A stretch of 64,000 bases of DNA, from positions 248,001-312,000 of the forward strand of contig NZ_LMGT01000004.1 in assembly GCF_001427825.1 (NCBI RefSeq). The letters run 5' to 3'. This stretch comes from Brevundimonas sp. Root608. Lineage in GTDB: Bacteria > Pseudomonadota > Alphaproteobacteria > Caulobacterales > Caulobacteraceae. Shown here piece by piece: positions 40,236-48,011 of the stretch; positions within the stretch are counted from its first letter, which is position 1; each line of letters begins with the position of its first letter. A model generated the notes under the pieces. That model was not told the origin of the DNA, searched no databases, and saw nothing but the letters and a program-made list of their open reading frames with translations. Both the position numbers and the translations under genes were made by a program.

Positions 40236-41069
40236 TCAAGGTCCTGCCGCCGCCCTCTCTCTTGCATCCAGCAGAGCGATCGCCTCCCGCACATAGTTGG
40301 CGTGGGCGACCAGACCGATGCCCAGCGGTTCGTCCGAGGGCCGCACCTCGGATGTCAGCACTCCGGCGATGAACGGATGATCGGGCTGGACGGTCCCCGG
40401 GAGTTTGCGCGCCGCTGGAGTCCAGAAGACTGGCCCGCCCGAATTTCCCGGAAAAACAGGAAAATCAAGAAGAAACACTGGAAAACTCTCAATCGGAGTC
40501 AATGGCCAAGACCCGACTCGCCCCACGCGCAGGATCGGAAACCCCGCCGTGTTCGACGCATAGCCGCGTGGAAAGCCCAAGGTGAACAGTTCATCGCCCG
40601 GCCCGACCTGCCACGCGTCCAATGTGTCCCGGTCGGCGAGCCAGGCCAGCGGAATGGCGGCGCGGGCGAAGACAGGCGGCGCGGACACCTCCATTACCGC
40701 TATGTCCCGGTCGGGGTGTCTGATCCAGACCGGCTCGCCTGCCGCGTCGCGAATGCGCAGCGGCTCGGGGGCGAAACGCCAGCCGCCGCCCGGAATCTCG
40801 ACCCGCCAGCCGATCCGCGCCTCGGGCGAACTCATGCCCGACACCACGTGGTGGGCCGTCACCAGCACCGTCCGGGGCTCGCCGTCCGGGCGGGGTGCGT
40901 CGATCAGAAAGGCCGTGCCGACCCGGCGCGTGCCGTCGCCGTTCATCTGGTCGATCTGCACCGTGGCGCTGATCAGGCCGACGGTCAGATCCCAGTCCGG
41001 AAGGGACAGGCCGGCGGCGGGCGGCGGCTCCTGAACGGGTTCCGGGGGCGTCTGAAGGTCGAACATCAT
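40236..41069 (-). CDS. Trypsin-like serine peptidase without a signal peptide
   Basis: A 277-residue chymotrypsin-fold protein. The triad is visible: His74 in TAHHVV, Asp122 in DRDIAVMEV, and Ser210 in FPGNSGGPVF. The start chosen (ATG at 41069, with another at 41066) gives no signal sequence or membrane helix, so it would be cytosolic. A longer frame to 41150 adds 27 residues but also no signal. There is no PDZ domain, unlike DegP/HtrA. It is divergent from the oligopeptidase gene. Confidence 0.78.
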   Translation of the reverse strand: MMFDLQTPPEPVQEPPPAAGLSLPDWDLTVGLISATVQIDQMNGDGTRRVGTAFLIDAPRPDGEPRTVLVTAHHVVSGMSSPEARIGWRVEIPGGGWRFAPEPLRIRDAAGEPVWIRHPDRDIAVMEVSAPPVFARAAIPLAWLADRDTLDAWQVGPGDELFTLGFPRGYASNTAGFPILRVGRVGSWPLTPIESFPVFLLDFPVFPGNSGGPVFWTPAARKLPGTVQPDHPFIAGVLTSEVRPSDEPLGIGLVAHANYVREAIALLDARERAAAGP

Positions 41070-41152
41070 CCCCCATCGGGTCAGCGGCGTTTGTTCATTT
41101 GACGGCGGGACGCCGGCGCGCACAAGGTCCGCGTTCAATCGAGGGGCCATCC

Positions 41153-43330
41153 ATGAACCGCCGCGACCTGCTCGCCACCTCCGCCGCCGCGCTGGCCGCG
41201 AGCGCCCTTCCCGTTTCAGCCCGCACGCCCGGAGCCCCGATGCCGCAGAATCGTCCCGTCCCCCCTGTCGCCAAAAAAATCCCGGTGACGATCGAACAGC
41301 TGGGGCGCGTGCGCACAGACGACTATCAGTGGATGAAGGACGACAACTGGCAGACCGTGCTGCGCGACCCGACCGTCATCAAGGCCGATGTGAAGGAGCA
41401 TCTGCTGGCCGAGAACGCCTATCGCGAGGCGATGATGGCCTCGACCCTGCCCCTGCAGGCGGCGATGTTCGAGGAGATGAAGGGGCGGATCAAGGAGGCC
41501 GACAGCTCGGTCCCCTCGCCCGACGGCGCCTGGGAATACTTCATCGAGTACCGGACGGGCGATCAGCATCCCCGGTACATGCGCAAACCGCGCGCCGGGG
41601 GCGACGCGCAGATGCTGCTGGACGCCAACGCCCTGGCCGAGGGCAAGGCCTTCTCCAAGGTCTCGGCCGCCGATCACAGCCCGGACCACGCGCTGTTCGC
41701 CTACGCCGAGGATGCGCAGGGGTCGGAGGTTCACCACATCTACGTCAAGGACCTTGCGAGCGGCGCCGTGCTGCCGGATCCGATCGGTTCGGCGACCGGC
41801 GACTTCACCTTCTCGCCCGACAGCCAGTGGATATTCTGGACCAATCGGGACGACAACGGCCGGCCGGACAAGATCTTTCGCCGCCCGGTACGGGGCGGCG
41901 AAGCCAGCCTGGTCTATGAGGAAGCCGACGACGGCATGTTCATCAGCGTCAGCCGCACCGCCGACGACGCCTTCATCCTGATCTCCATCGCCAATCAGGA
42001 AACCGCGGAAGCCCGCGTCATCCCGGCCGCGACGCCGACCGCGACGCCGGTCCTGCTGGAGCCGCGCCACGTCGGTCGGCTGTACGAACCCGACCACTGG
42101 GGCGACCGCTGGGTCATCCGGACCAACGCCGACGACGCGATCGACTTCAAGATTGTCGAGGCGCCGACCGCGACGCCGGGCAAGGCGAACTGGATCGACC
42201 TGGTCGCCCATGCGCCGGGCCGGTTCATCGAGGGCGTGGCTCTGGTCAAGGACTTCATCGGCCGCCAGGAACGCGCCGATGCCAATACCAAGATCGTCAT
42301 CCGCGACCGATCGGGGGTCGAGCACGAGATCGCCGTGGACGAGCCCGCCTACTCCCTGTCGCTGGGCGGGGCGTCGGAGTTCGACACCACGATCATGCGC
42401 TACGGCTACAATTCGCCGTCCACGCCGACCTCGACCTATGACTACGATCTGGCGACGCGCGCGCGGACCCTGCGCAAGGTGCAGGAGGTTCCGTCGGGGC
42501 ACGATCCGGCCGACTATGTGGTCGAGCGGCTGAACGCCCCTGCCCCCGACGGAGAACTGGTGCCGGTGACTGTGCTGCGCCGCAAGTCGACGCCGGTCGA
42601 CGGTTCGGCGCCGGTGCTGCTGTACGGCTACGGCTCCTACGGCTCCCCGATTCCGGCCAGTTTCTCGACCAACCGGCTGTCGCTGGTGGATCGGGGCTGG
42701 ATCTATGCCATCGCCCACGTCCGCGGCGGCTCCGACAAGGGCTGGAACTGGTTCCTCAGCGCGCGCCGGATGACCAAGAAGAACACCTTCACCGACTTCA
42801 TCGCCGCGGCCGAACACCTGATCTCTCGCAGCTACGCCCGGGCTGGAAACATCGTCGCCGAGGGCCGGTCGGCGGGCGGCATGCTGATGGGGGCGGTCAA
42901 CAACATGCGGCCCGACCTCTGGGCGGGGGTGATCGGGGGCGTGCCCTTCGTGGACGTGATCAACACCATGAGCGACACCAGCCTGCCGCTGACGCCGCCG
43001 GAGTGGCCCGAATGGGGCAATCCGATCGAGGATCCCGAAGCCTACGACTATATGATGAGCTACAGCCCCTATGACCAGGTCGGGCCGCGCGCCTATCCGG
43101 CCGTGCTGGCCACGGGCGGCCTGTCGGACCCGCGCGTGACCTACTGGGAACCCGAGAAATGGGTCGCCAAGCTCCGGCCCGCGACGACCTCGGGCAAGCC
43201 GATCCTGCTGAAGATCAACATGGAGGCGGGCCACGCGGGGTCCTCCGGCCGGTTCGACTATCTGAAGGAGGTCGCGCACGACTACGCCTTCGCGGTGTGG
43301 GCGATCGAAAAGGGTTGGGAGCGGGCCTGA
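41153..43330 (+). CDS. S9 family prolyl oligopeptidase (oligopeptidase B type), exported
   Basis: A 725-residue serine peptidase cleaving short peptides, in oligopeptidase B after Arg/Lys. An N-terminal beta-propeller is followed by the alpha/beta-hydrolase domain with the nucleophile in EGRSAGGMLMG and the histidine in EAGHAGSSGRFDY. The N-terminus MNRRDLLATSAAALAAS looks like a Tat signal (twin arginine plus hydrophobic stretch ending VSA). I start it there; the frame is open further to 41099. Confidence 0.92.
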   Translation: MNRRDLLATSAAALAASALPVSARTPGAPMPQNRPVPPVAKKIPVTIEQLGRVRTDDYQWMKDDNWQTVLRDPTVIKADVKEHLLAENAYREAMMASTLPLQAAMFEEMKGRIKEADSSVPSPDGAWEYFIEYRTGDQHPRYMRKPRAGGDAQMLLDANALAEGKAFSKVSAADHSPDHALFAYAEDAQGSEVHHIYVKDLASGAVLPDPIGSATGDFTFSPDSQWIFWTNRDDNGRPDKIFRRPVRGGEASLVYEEADDGMFISVSRTADDAFILISIANQETAEARVIPAATPTATPVLLEPRHVGRLYEPDHWGDRWVIRTNADDAIDFKIVEAPTATPGKANWIDLVAHAPGRFIEGVALVKDFIGRQERADANTKIVIRDRSGVEHEIAVDEPAYSLSLGGASEFDTTIMRYGYNSPSTPTSTYDYDLATRARTLRKVQEVPSGHDPADYVVERLNAPAPDGELVPVTVLRRKSTPVDGSAPVLLYGYGSYGSPIPASFSTNRLSLVDRGWIYAIAHVRGGSDKGWNWFLSARRMTKKNTFTDFIAAAEHLISRSYARAGNIVAEGRSAGGMLMGAVNNMRPDLWAGVIGGVPFVDVINTMSDTSLPLTPPEWPEWGNPIEDPEAYDYMMSYSPYDQVGPRAYPAVLATGGLSDPRVTYWEPEKWVAKLRPATTSGKPILLKINMEAGHAGSSGRFDYLKEVAHDYAFAVWAIEKGWERA

Positions 43331-43349
43331 TCCGACCGCGAAATCGACC

Positions 43350-43907
43350 ATGACGCCCCTCCTCCGCGACGCAAGCGAAGGCGACCTTGCGGCCATCACC
43401 GCCCTGTACGGCCGTGAGGTGCAGGGCGGCACGGCGACCTTCGAGACGACGCCGCCGACTCTTGAGGAGATGGCTGGCCGGTTCGCGGCGGTGAAGCGCC
43501 ACGGCTTGCCATGGCTGGTCGCCGAGGTTGACGGCCGGTTCGCCGGCTACGCCTACGCCTCGCCCTTCCGACCCCGGCCGGCCTATCGCTATGGCGTCGA
43601 AGGTTCGATCTATGTGGAGGAGGATGCGCGCGGCTGCGGCGTGGGCCGGGCGCTGCTGGTCGGCCTGGTCGAGCGGGCGCGGGCGATGGGCCTGCGGCAC
43701 CTCATCGGCGCAATCAGCGACAGCGACACCAGCGCCGTCTCGATCGCCCTGCACCGGTCGCTGGGCTTCCGCGAGGCGGGCGTCTATCGCCAGGTCGGCT
43801 GGAAGTTCGACCGCTGGCTGGACGTCACCCTGATGCAGCTCGACATGGCTCCCGACGGCGCCCCGCCGCGGGCGCCCGGTCTGAACCTGGGCGGGGGCCT
43901 CGCCTGA
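43350..43907 (+). CDS. GNAT family N-acetyltransferase (phosphinothricin acetyltransferase-like)
   Basis: A 185-residue acetyltransferase. The acetyl-CoA loop is RGCGVGRALL, followed by LIGAISDSDTSAVSIALHRS and GFREAGVYRQVGWKFDRWLD, which is characteristic of the PAT/YncA group that acetylates the amino group of phosphinothricin, methionine sulfoximine or similar compounds. The native substrate is not known. It starts 19 bp after the oligopeptidase gene. Confidence 0.88.
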   Translation: MTPLLRDASEGDLAAITALYGREVQGGTATFETTPPTLEEMAGRFAAVKRHGLPWLVAEVDGRFAGYAYASPFRPRPAYRYGVEGSIYVEEDARGCGVGRALLVGLVERARAMGLRHLIGAISDSDTSAVSIALHRSLGFREAGVYRQVGWKFDRWLDVTLMQLDMAPDGAPPRAPGLNLGGGLA

Positions 43908-43913
43908 GGGCTT

Positions 43914-44369
43914 TCAGTGCGGCGCGATGTCGGCCGGCGGCGTGGTCAGCCAGGGCGCCAGGCGGAATCGGCGCGGCGTCTCGCCCAGGGTCCGGTGCTG
44001 GATGAACTGCCGGGCGAAGACGACCACCGCCTGGATGGTGGCTTCGTCGAACGGCTTGGACACGGCGCCAAGGGCGCCGGCGAACCCCTCGGGAATCTGT
44101 TCGGGGTTGGCAGTCAGGAAGACGACGGCGCAGCCGAATTCGCTGACCATCCGCTGGGCGATCTGCGGGCCGGTCATACCGTCCAGCAGGTTGACGTCGA
44201 TCAGGGCCAGGTCGGGGCGTTCACGCTCTGCGATGGCGAAGGCGCTGGCCTTGTCCATAGCGCAGCCAACGACGTCGCAGCCGGTCTCCCCGAGCACAAG
44301 CTCCAACTCCATGGCGAGCAGGGCCTGGTCTTCGACGATCATGACCCGAAGGTCGGGTGGATTCGACAA
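43914..44369 (-). CDS. Single-domain response regulator (CheY-like receiver)
   Basis: A 151-residue receiver domain protein with a short C-terminal extension and no output domain. Acidic pocket in IVED, phospho-acceptor Asp in LALIDVNLLDG, Thr in VFLTANPE, Lys in AVSKPFDE. I use a TTG at 44369 giving MSNPPDLRVMIVEDQ, the usual spacing before the receiver; the ATG at 44342 would start directly at MIVED. It is divergent from a histidine-kinase-like gene 126 bp away. Confidence 0.86.
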   Translation of the reverse strand: MSNPPDLRVMIVEDQALLAMELELVLGETGCDVVGCAMDKASAFAIAERERPDLALIDVNLLDGMTGPQIAQRMVSEFGCAVVFLTANPEQIPEGFAGALGAVSKPFDEATIQAVVVFARQFIQHRTLGETPRRFRLAPWLTTPPADIAPH

Positions 44370-44495
44370 GCAGCACCCCCAACGCGCACCGACTCGTACA
44401 CGATTTGTGTCGGGTAGCGGACAGTCCAACGCGCCATTGGATATTTGGTTCGGCTCAGCTAAGAAAAACCGGAGTTTTGAGCGTCTGGGGGCGAA

Positions 44496-45098
44496 ATGGC
44501 CGCGATTGCCGAGGATCGCCTCGTCGAGCTTCAAGGCCGCCTGCTGGGCGGTTATCAACTGCTGCAAACCCTGGTAGGCATCCGTCTGCGCAGCGTCACC
44601 GATCCCGAGAGCGTGCGGCATCTGTCCTGGCTCAGCGACGTCACCGCCGCGATGGAGCTGATCGGTCGGCGGATGACGGCGAAGGGTTCGCTGGACTTCG
44701 CCGGCTATCTCGACGACGTCGCCGCCTTCTGGAGCCGGGCCTGCGAGGGCCGGCCAGTGCGGATCGACGTCCGCGGCCAGTCGACGCTCCTGCCTGACAG
44801 CCATCTGCTGCCGCTGGCCATCATCACCCACGAACTGATCTCCAACGCCTGCCGTCACGCCTTTCCGGACGACCGGCGCGGGTTGATCGCGGTCGCCTTC
44901 TCGCGCGCCGTGAGCGGGGTCAGCCTGGTCGTGCGCGATTCGGGAATCGGCGCCGGGGCGCTGACGCCGGGCGAAGGCCTGTCGCTGGTCCAGGGACTGG
45001 TCGAACACCTCGGCGGATCGATGAACATCGAAACCGCGCCGGGCGCGGGCGTGGGCGTGCGCATCCGCCTGCCGCTCCAGACGACCGGGACGCACTAG
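44496..45098 (+). CDS. Histidine kinase-like protein lacking the phospho-accepting histidine
   Basis: A 200-residue protein with a HisKA_2/HWE-like dimerisation part (about residues 8-65) and a HATPase domain. The ATPase boxes are intact: N box HELISNACRHAF, G1 DSGIGAG, G2 GEGLSLVQGL. In the first helix, where HisKA_2 kinases have E-V-H-H-R, the sequence reads E-L-Q-G-R (residues 11-15), so the phosphorylatable histidine is replaced. There is no sensor domain or membrane segment. It may act as an inactive partner or as a phosphotransfer-like regulator of the divergent receiver protein. Confidence 0.75.
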   Translation: MAAIAEDRLVELQGRLLGGYQLLQTLVGIRLRSVTDPESVRHLSWLSDVTAAMELIGRRMTAKGSLDFAGYLDDVAAFWSRACEGRPVRIDVRGQSTLLPDSHLLPLAIITHELISNACRHAFPDDRRGLIAVAFSRAVSGVSLVVRDSGIGAGALTPGEGLSLVQGLVEHLGGSMNIETAPGAGVGVRIRLPLQTTGTH

Positions 45099-45173
45099 CC
45101 GGCGGTCCGGCTGAAACCTGCAGTGCGAAGCGTCCATGAGGCCTCAACCGATCCCTCGGCGAGCCTCGCATGC

Positions 45174-45198
45174 GCCTGCGTCAGTTTCGGACGCAGGC
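45174..45198. terminator. Possible terminator hairpin
   Basis: A perfect 9-bp stem (GCCTGCGTC / GACGCAGGC) with a 7-base loop, between the convergent kinase-like gene and tRNA-Gln. There is no T-run, so intrinsic termination is only probable. Confidence 0.45.
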
Positions 45199-45223
45199 CT
45201 CGAGCGATGTCAGGGAAGGCGGA

Positions 45224-45297
45224 TGGCTGGGGAACTAGGACTCGAACCTAGAATGACGGTACCAAAAACCGGAGTGTTACCATTACACCATTCCCCA
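45224..45297 (-). tRNA. tRNA-Gln (TTG anticodon)
   Basis: Minus-strand cloverleaf with acceptor TGGGGAA pairing to TTCCCCA, discriminator G and an encoded CCA at 45226-45224. The D arm is GTGT-loop-ACAC and the T arm is CTAGG-TTCGAGT-CCTAG. The anticodon loop TTTTGGT gives anticodon TTG, reading CAA and possibly CAG glutamine codons. The outer pair of the anticodon stem is a C-T mismatch. Confidence 0.95.
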
Positions 45298-45339
45298 GCA
45301 GGTCCGGCGCATCCGGGGCCGAAGCGCCGGAAGGCGGTC

Positions 45340-45368
45340 GAGATACGCGAAGGCCGCGAGCGATGCAA
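45340..45368 (-). promoter_or_regulatory. Promoter of tRNA-Gln
   Basis: On the minus strand TTGCAT (45368-45363) and TATCTC (45345-45340) are separated by exactly 17 bp, about 43 bp before the tRNA. Confidence 0.6.
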
Positions 45369-45410
45369 GAACCGGTTTCGAGACTATTTTCACCGACCGC
45401 GAAACGATGC

Positions 45411-45439
45411 TTGCGGGGGTGAAAGCCCGTGGCTATAAG
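45411..45439 (+). promoter_or_regulatory. Promoter of tRNA-Pro
   Basis: TTGCGG (45411-45416) and TATAAG (45434-45439) are separated by exactly 17 bp, 14 bp before the tRNA 5' end. Confidence 0.65.
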
Positions 45440-45453
45440 CCCCCTCCTCAAGT

Positions 45454-45530
45454 CGGAGTGTGGCTCAGCCTGGTAGAGCACTGCGTTCGGGACGCAGGGG
45501 TCGGAGGTTCGAATCCTCTCACTCCGACCA
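45454..45530 (+). tRNA. tRNA-Pro (CGG anticodon)
   Basis: A 77-base cloverleaf. Acceptor CGGAGTG pairs with CACTCCG, discriminator A, and CCA is encoded. The anticodon stem CTGCG/CGCAG holds the loop TTCGGGA, so the anticodon is CGG, reading CCG proline codons, which are frequent in this GC-rich genome. The T loop is GTTCGAATC. Confidence 0.96.
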
Positions 45531-45583
45531 TCTTTCTCCGGAAAGAAGAGAGACAGCCCTTCGGGGCCCCGAGGTTCCCCGCC

Positions 45584-46600
45584 TCAATCCCCCGCCCTCG
45601 CCGCCACCGCATTCAGACGCGCGCCCACGGCCTCGATGGTGCGCTCGCCCAGCGCCTTGCGGCGGGCCAGCAGGTCGGGCGAGCCGGCGTCATAGTCGGC
45701 CATCAGCCGTTTGACGAACGAGCCGTCGCGGACCTCGGCCAGGACCATGTCCATGGCGGCGCGAGACGGTTCGCCGATGATGCGCGGCCCCGTCAGATAG
45801 GCCCCGTACTCCGCCGTGTTGGAGATCTTGGCGAAGGCGCCGGCGATGCCGCGCTCGAACATCAGATCGGTGACCAGCTTGACCTCGTAGAAACATTCGA
45901 ACCACGCCACCTCGGGCGGATAACCCGCAGCAACCAGCTTCATGAAGGCTGCGTCGATCAGTTCGCCGACCCCGCCGCACAGCACCACCTGCTCGCCGAA
46001 CAGGTCGCTTTCGCATTCGGCGGCGAAGGTGGTTTCAAGGATGCCCTTGCGGCCGCAGCCCAGCGCCGCCGCATAGGACAGGCCGAGGGCATGGGCGCCG
46101 CCGGTGGCGTCCTGATGCACGCCGAACAGGGCGAAGACCCCCTGCCCTTCGACATAGAGGTCGCGGATGCGCGGCCCGATGCCCTTGGGCGACGCCAGGA
46201 TGACGTCCAGATCGGCGCGTGGCTGGACCAGGCCGAACCGCACCGACAGGCCGTGGGCGAAGACCAGGGCTGCGCCCGGTTTCATCGCCGGGGCCAGTTC
46301 GTCAGCCCACAGGTCGCGATGGGCCTCGTCCGAGACCATGACGGCGACCACGTCGGCGGAGGCGGCGGCCTCGCCGGCGGTCAGGACCGGGAAGCCGTCC
46401 CCGGCGGCCTTTTCGCGAGTCGCCGAGCCCGCCTTGAGGCCGACGACGATGTCGCTGACGCCGGAGTCGCGCAGGTTGAGGGCATGGGTGCGGCCCTGGC
46501 TGCCATAGCCGATCACGGCCACGCGCCTGCCGCGGATGATCGACAGATCGCAGTCGCGGTCATGGAAGACGGGGAGTGGCGTGCTTAGGTGTTCAGACAT
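45584..46600 (-). CDS. ilvC: Ketol-acid reductoisomerase (class I)
   Basis: Converts acetolactate to dihydroxyvalerate in branched-chain amino acid synthesis using NADPH. The 338-residue protein has the Rossmann loop VAVIGYGSQGRTHALNLRDSG, metal-binding segments in the C-terminal knotted domain (AECESDLFGEQVVLCGG, and WFECFYEVKLVTDLM), and class I length. The start CAT (46598-46600) overlaps the ATG of the divergent DUF924 gene in CATG. No other ilv genes are adjacent. Confidence 0.94.
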   Translation of the reverse strand: MSEHLSTPLPVFHDRDCDLSIIRGRRVAVIGYGSQGRTHALNLRDSGVSDIVVGLKAGSATREKAAGDGFPVLTAGEAAASADVVAVMVSDEAHRDLWADELAPAMKPGAALVFAHGLSVRFGLVQPRADLDVILASPKGIGPRIRDLYVEGQGVFALFGVHQDATGGAHALGLSYAAALGCGRKGILETTFAAECESDLFGEQVVLCGGVGELIDAAFMKLVAAGYPPEVAWFECFYEVKLVTDLMFERGIAGAFAKISNTAEYGAYLTGPRIIGEPSRAAMDMVLAEVRDGSFVKRLMADYDAGSPDLLARRKALGERTIEAVGARLNAVAARAGD

Positions 46601-47150
46601 GAGCACAGACATAACGCCTTCCGAGGTCGTCGCCTTCTGGAAAGAGGCCGGGCCGAAAAAGTGGTTCGCCAAGGATGACGCCTTCGACGCGGAATTCCGC
46701 CGCCGTTTCCACGACGCCCACGTCGCCGCCGCCCGGCGCGAACTGGATCACTGGGCCGGGACGGCGGAGGGCGCACTGGCGCTGCTGATCCTGCTGGACC
46801 AGTTCCCGCGCAACAGCTTTCGCAACACCGGCCACGCCTTCGCGACCGATCCGCTGGCGCGGATGTTCGCTGATCGGGCGCTGGCGGCCGGGCATGACCT
46901 TGCGATCGAGGGCGATATCCGCCGGTTCTTCTATCTGCCGCTGCAGCATTCGGAGGTTGCGGCCGATCAGGCGCGGCAACTCGAGCTGTTCCAGACCCGG
47001 ATGGCGCGCGCCCCGGACGACCGCTGGGCCGAGCACCATCACGACGTCATCGCCCGCTTCGGCCGCTTTCCGCATCGCAACCGGGCGCTCGGGCGGGAGA
47101 CCACGCCGGAGGAGCAGGCGTTTCTGGATCAGGACGGGTTCCGGGGCTGA
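46599..47150 (+). CDS. DUF924 family protein
   Basis: A 183-residue all-helical protein of the DUF924 family, predicted to be TPR-like. Recognisable features are VVAFWKEAGPKKWFAKD at the start, LILLDQFPRNSFRNT near residue 65, and FFYLPLQHSEVAADQ near residue 108. The biochemical role is unknown. Its ATG overlaps the ilvC start codon, so the two divergent promoters must lie inside each other's genes. The 3' end overlaps the convergent HTH gene by 104 bp. Confidence 0.88.
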   Translation: MSTDITPSEVVAFWKEAGPKKWFAKDDAFDAEFRRRFHDAHVAAARRELDHWAGTAEGALALLILLDQFPRNSFRNTGHAFATDPLARMFADRALAAGHDLAIEGDIRRFFYLPLQHSEVAADQARQLELFQTRMARAPDDRWAEHHHDVIARFGRFPHRNRALGRETTPEEQAFLDQDGFRG

Positions 47151-47610
47151 CGACAGACTCCGCACCGGAAAAAACACCGTCCAACCCGTCCAGCTCGTCC
47201 AACTCATCGTTCCTGCGTTCCGCGCGCAGGGCGGCGTCCTCGGCGGCGGACTGCTCATGGAGGCGGAGGTGGATGCGCAGCCAGGTGGCGGCCTCGGTCG
47301 CGCGGCCGTTGACGATGGCCTCGCGCAGATGGATGGCCGCCATCTCGGCCAGATCGAAATAGCCGGCCTCATCGAGGTCGCCGTCCACCTCGATGGGGGC
47401 CGCCGGGCTCGGCGCCGGCTGGTCGATCCGGCGCCAGCCGCCGGAGGCGGCGCGACCGCGGAAGGTGGCGAGGCCGAGGCCGTAGCGGGCGCAGACGTCC
47501 GGGCCGCTGTGGCCGGCGAGATAGTCGCGGCGGGCGAGGTCCCAGGTCTCCGGCGGGTGAATGCGGAGGCCGGCCCGCGGCGGCGGTTCGGTGTCAGTCA
47601 GGTCGGTCAT
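47047..47610 (-). CDS. Small helix-turn-helix protein, possibly terminase-small-subunit-like
   Basis: A 187-residue protein whose N-terminal third carries a probable HTH ([20 protein letters not shown] then [15 protein letters not shown]). This pattern recalls phage terminase small subunits and transposase-type HTHs, but no other phage gene is near. The middle is charged and helical; the last ~35 residues are Pro-rich and lie antisense to the DUF924 gene, so the true 3' end may be unusual or the tail unselected. ATG at 47610; 47637 is an alternative. Confidence 0.55.
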   Translation of the reverse strand: MTDLTDTEPPPRAGLRIHPPETWDLARRDYLAGHSGPDVCARYGLGLATFRGRAASGGWRRIDQPAPSPAAPIEVDGDLDEAGYFDLAEMAAIHLREAIVNGRATEAATWLRIHLRLHEQSAAEDAALRAERRNDELDELDGLDGVFSGAESVVSPGTRPDPETPAPPAWSPARAPGCDAESGRSGR

Positions 47611-47763
47611 GGGGTCCTCCCGGTCAAGGGACTCCATTGTGGGCGCGCGGCTTCCTGCGGCGGGTTCGTGACGCTCTTGGCGGGACGATGTCGTGGAAAA
47701 ACAGCGAGTTGGCCGCGCGAATTAGGATGGCTGGCGACGGAATTGTCGCAGCGGATCCAGCGT

Positions 47764-47816
47764 CCTTCTTCCCCCAGGGGGAGAAGGCTGGCGGCGGAGC
47801 CACCCGGATGAGGGGG
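47764..47816 (-). repeat. Extragenic palindromic repeat, copy A (inverted)
   Basis: Contains the palindromic core with CTTCTTCCCC and GGGGGAGAAG followed by GGATGAGGGGG. This is the reverse orientation of copy B about 65 bp downstream. Repeats of this kind are dispersed between genes of many alphaproteobacteria. Their role here is unknown. Confidence 0.75.
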
Positions 47817-47880
47817 ATGGCGAGTCACACCGGCCGCAACAGGTTCAGGCCCGGCTGGCGACGGACATCGCACCGACCTG

Positions 47881-47930
47881 CCCCCTCATCCGGCCCTCCG
47901 GGCCACCTTCTCCCCCAAGGGGAGAAGGGA
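47881..47930 (+). repeat. Extragenic palindromic repeat, copy B
   Basis: Starts CCCCCTCATCCGG, has an inner GGCCCTCCGGGCC hairpin, and ends in the palindrome CCTTCTCCCC/GGGGAGAAGG. It is homologous to copy A in opposite orientation, so a transcript could fold into one long structure. It fills most of the roughly 400-bp gap (47611-48011) before thyA, in which I see no gene. Confidence 0.8.
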
Positions 47931-48011
47931 CGTGGGGGCGTCCACAGCCCGCACGCCAAAGTGTCCACCGATCGCATTGGGATTCACCGAATCAGCGTCC
48001 AACCTGAACGG

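Noticed and set aside
41216..43432. A 738-codon frame antisense to the oligopeptidase B gene
   Set aside because: No motifs, and composition typical of the mirror of a GC-rich gene.
47637..48011. An N-terminal extension of thyA by about 125 codons
   Set aside because: The region is made of extragenic palindromic repeats; ThyA normally starts at the ATG at 48012.
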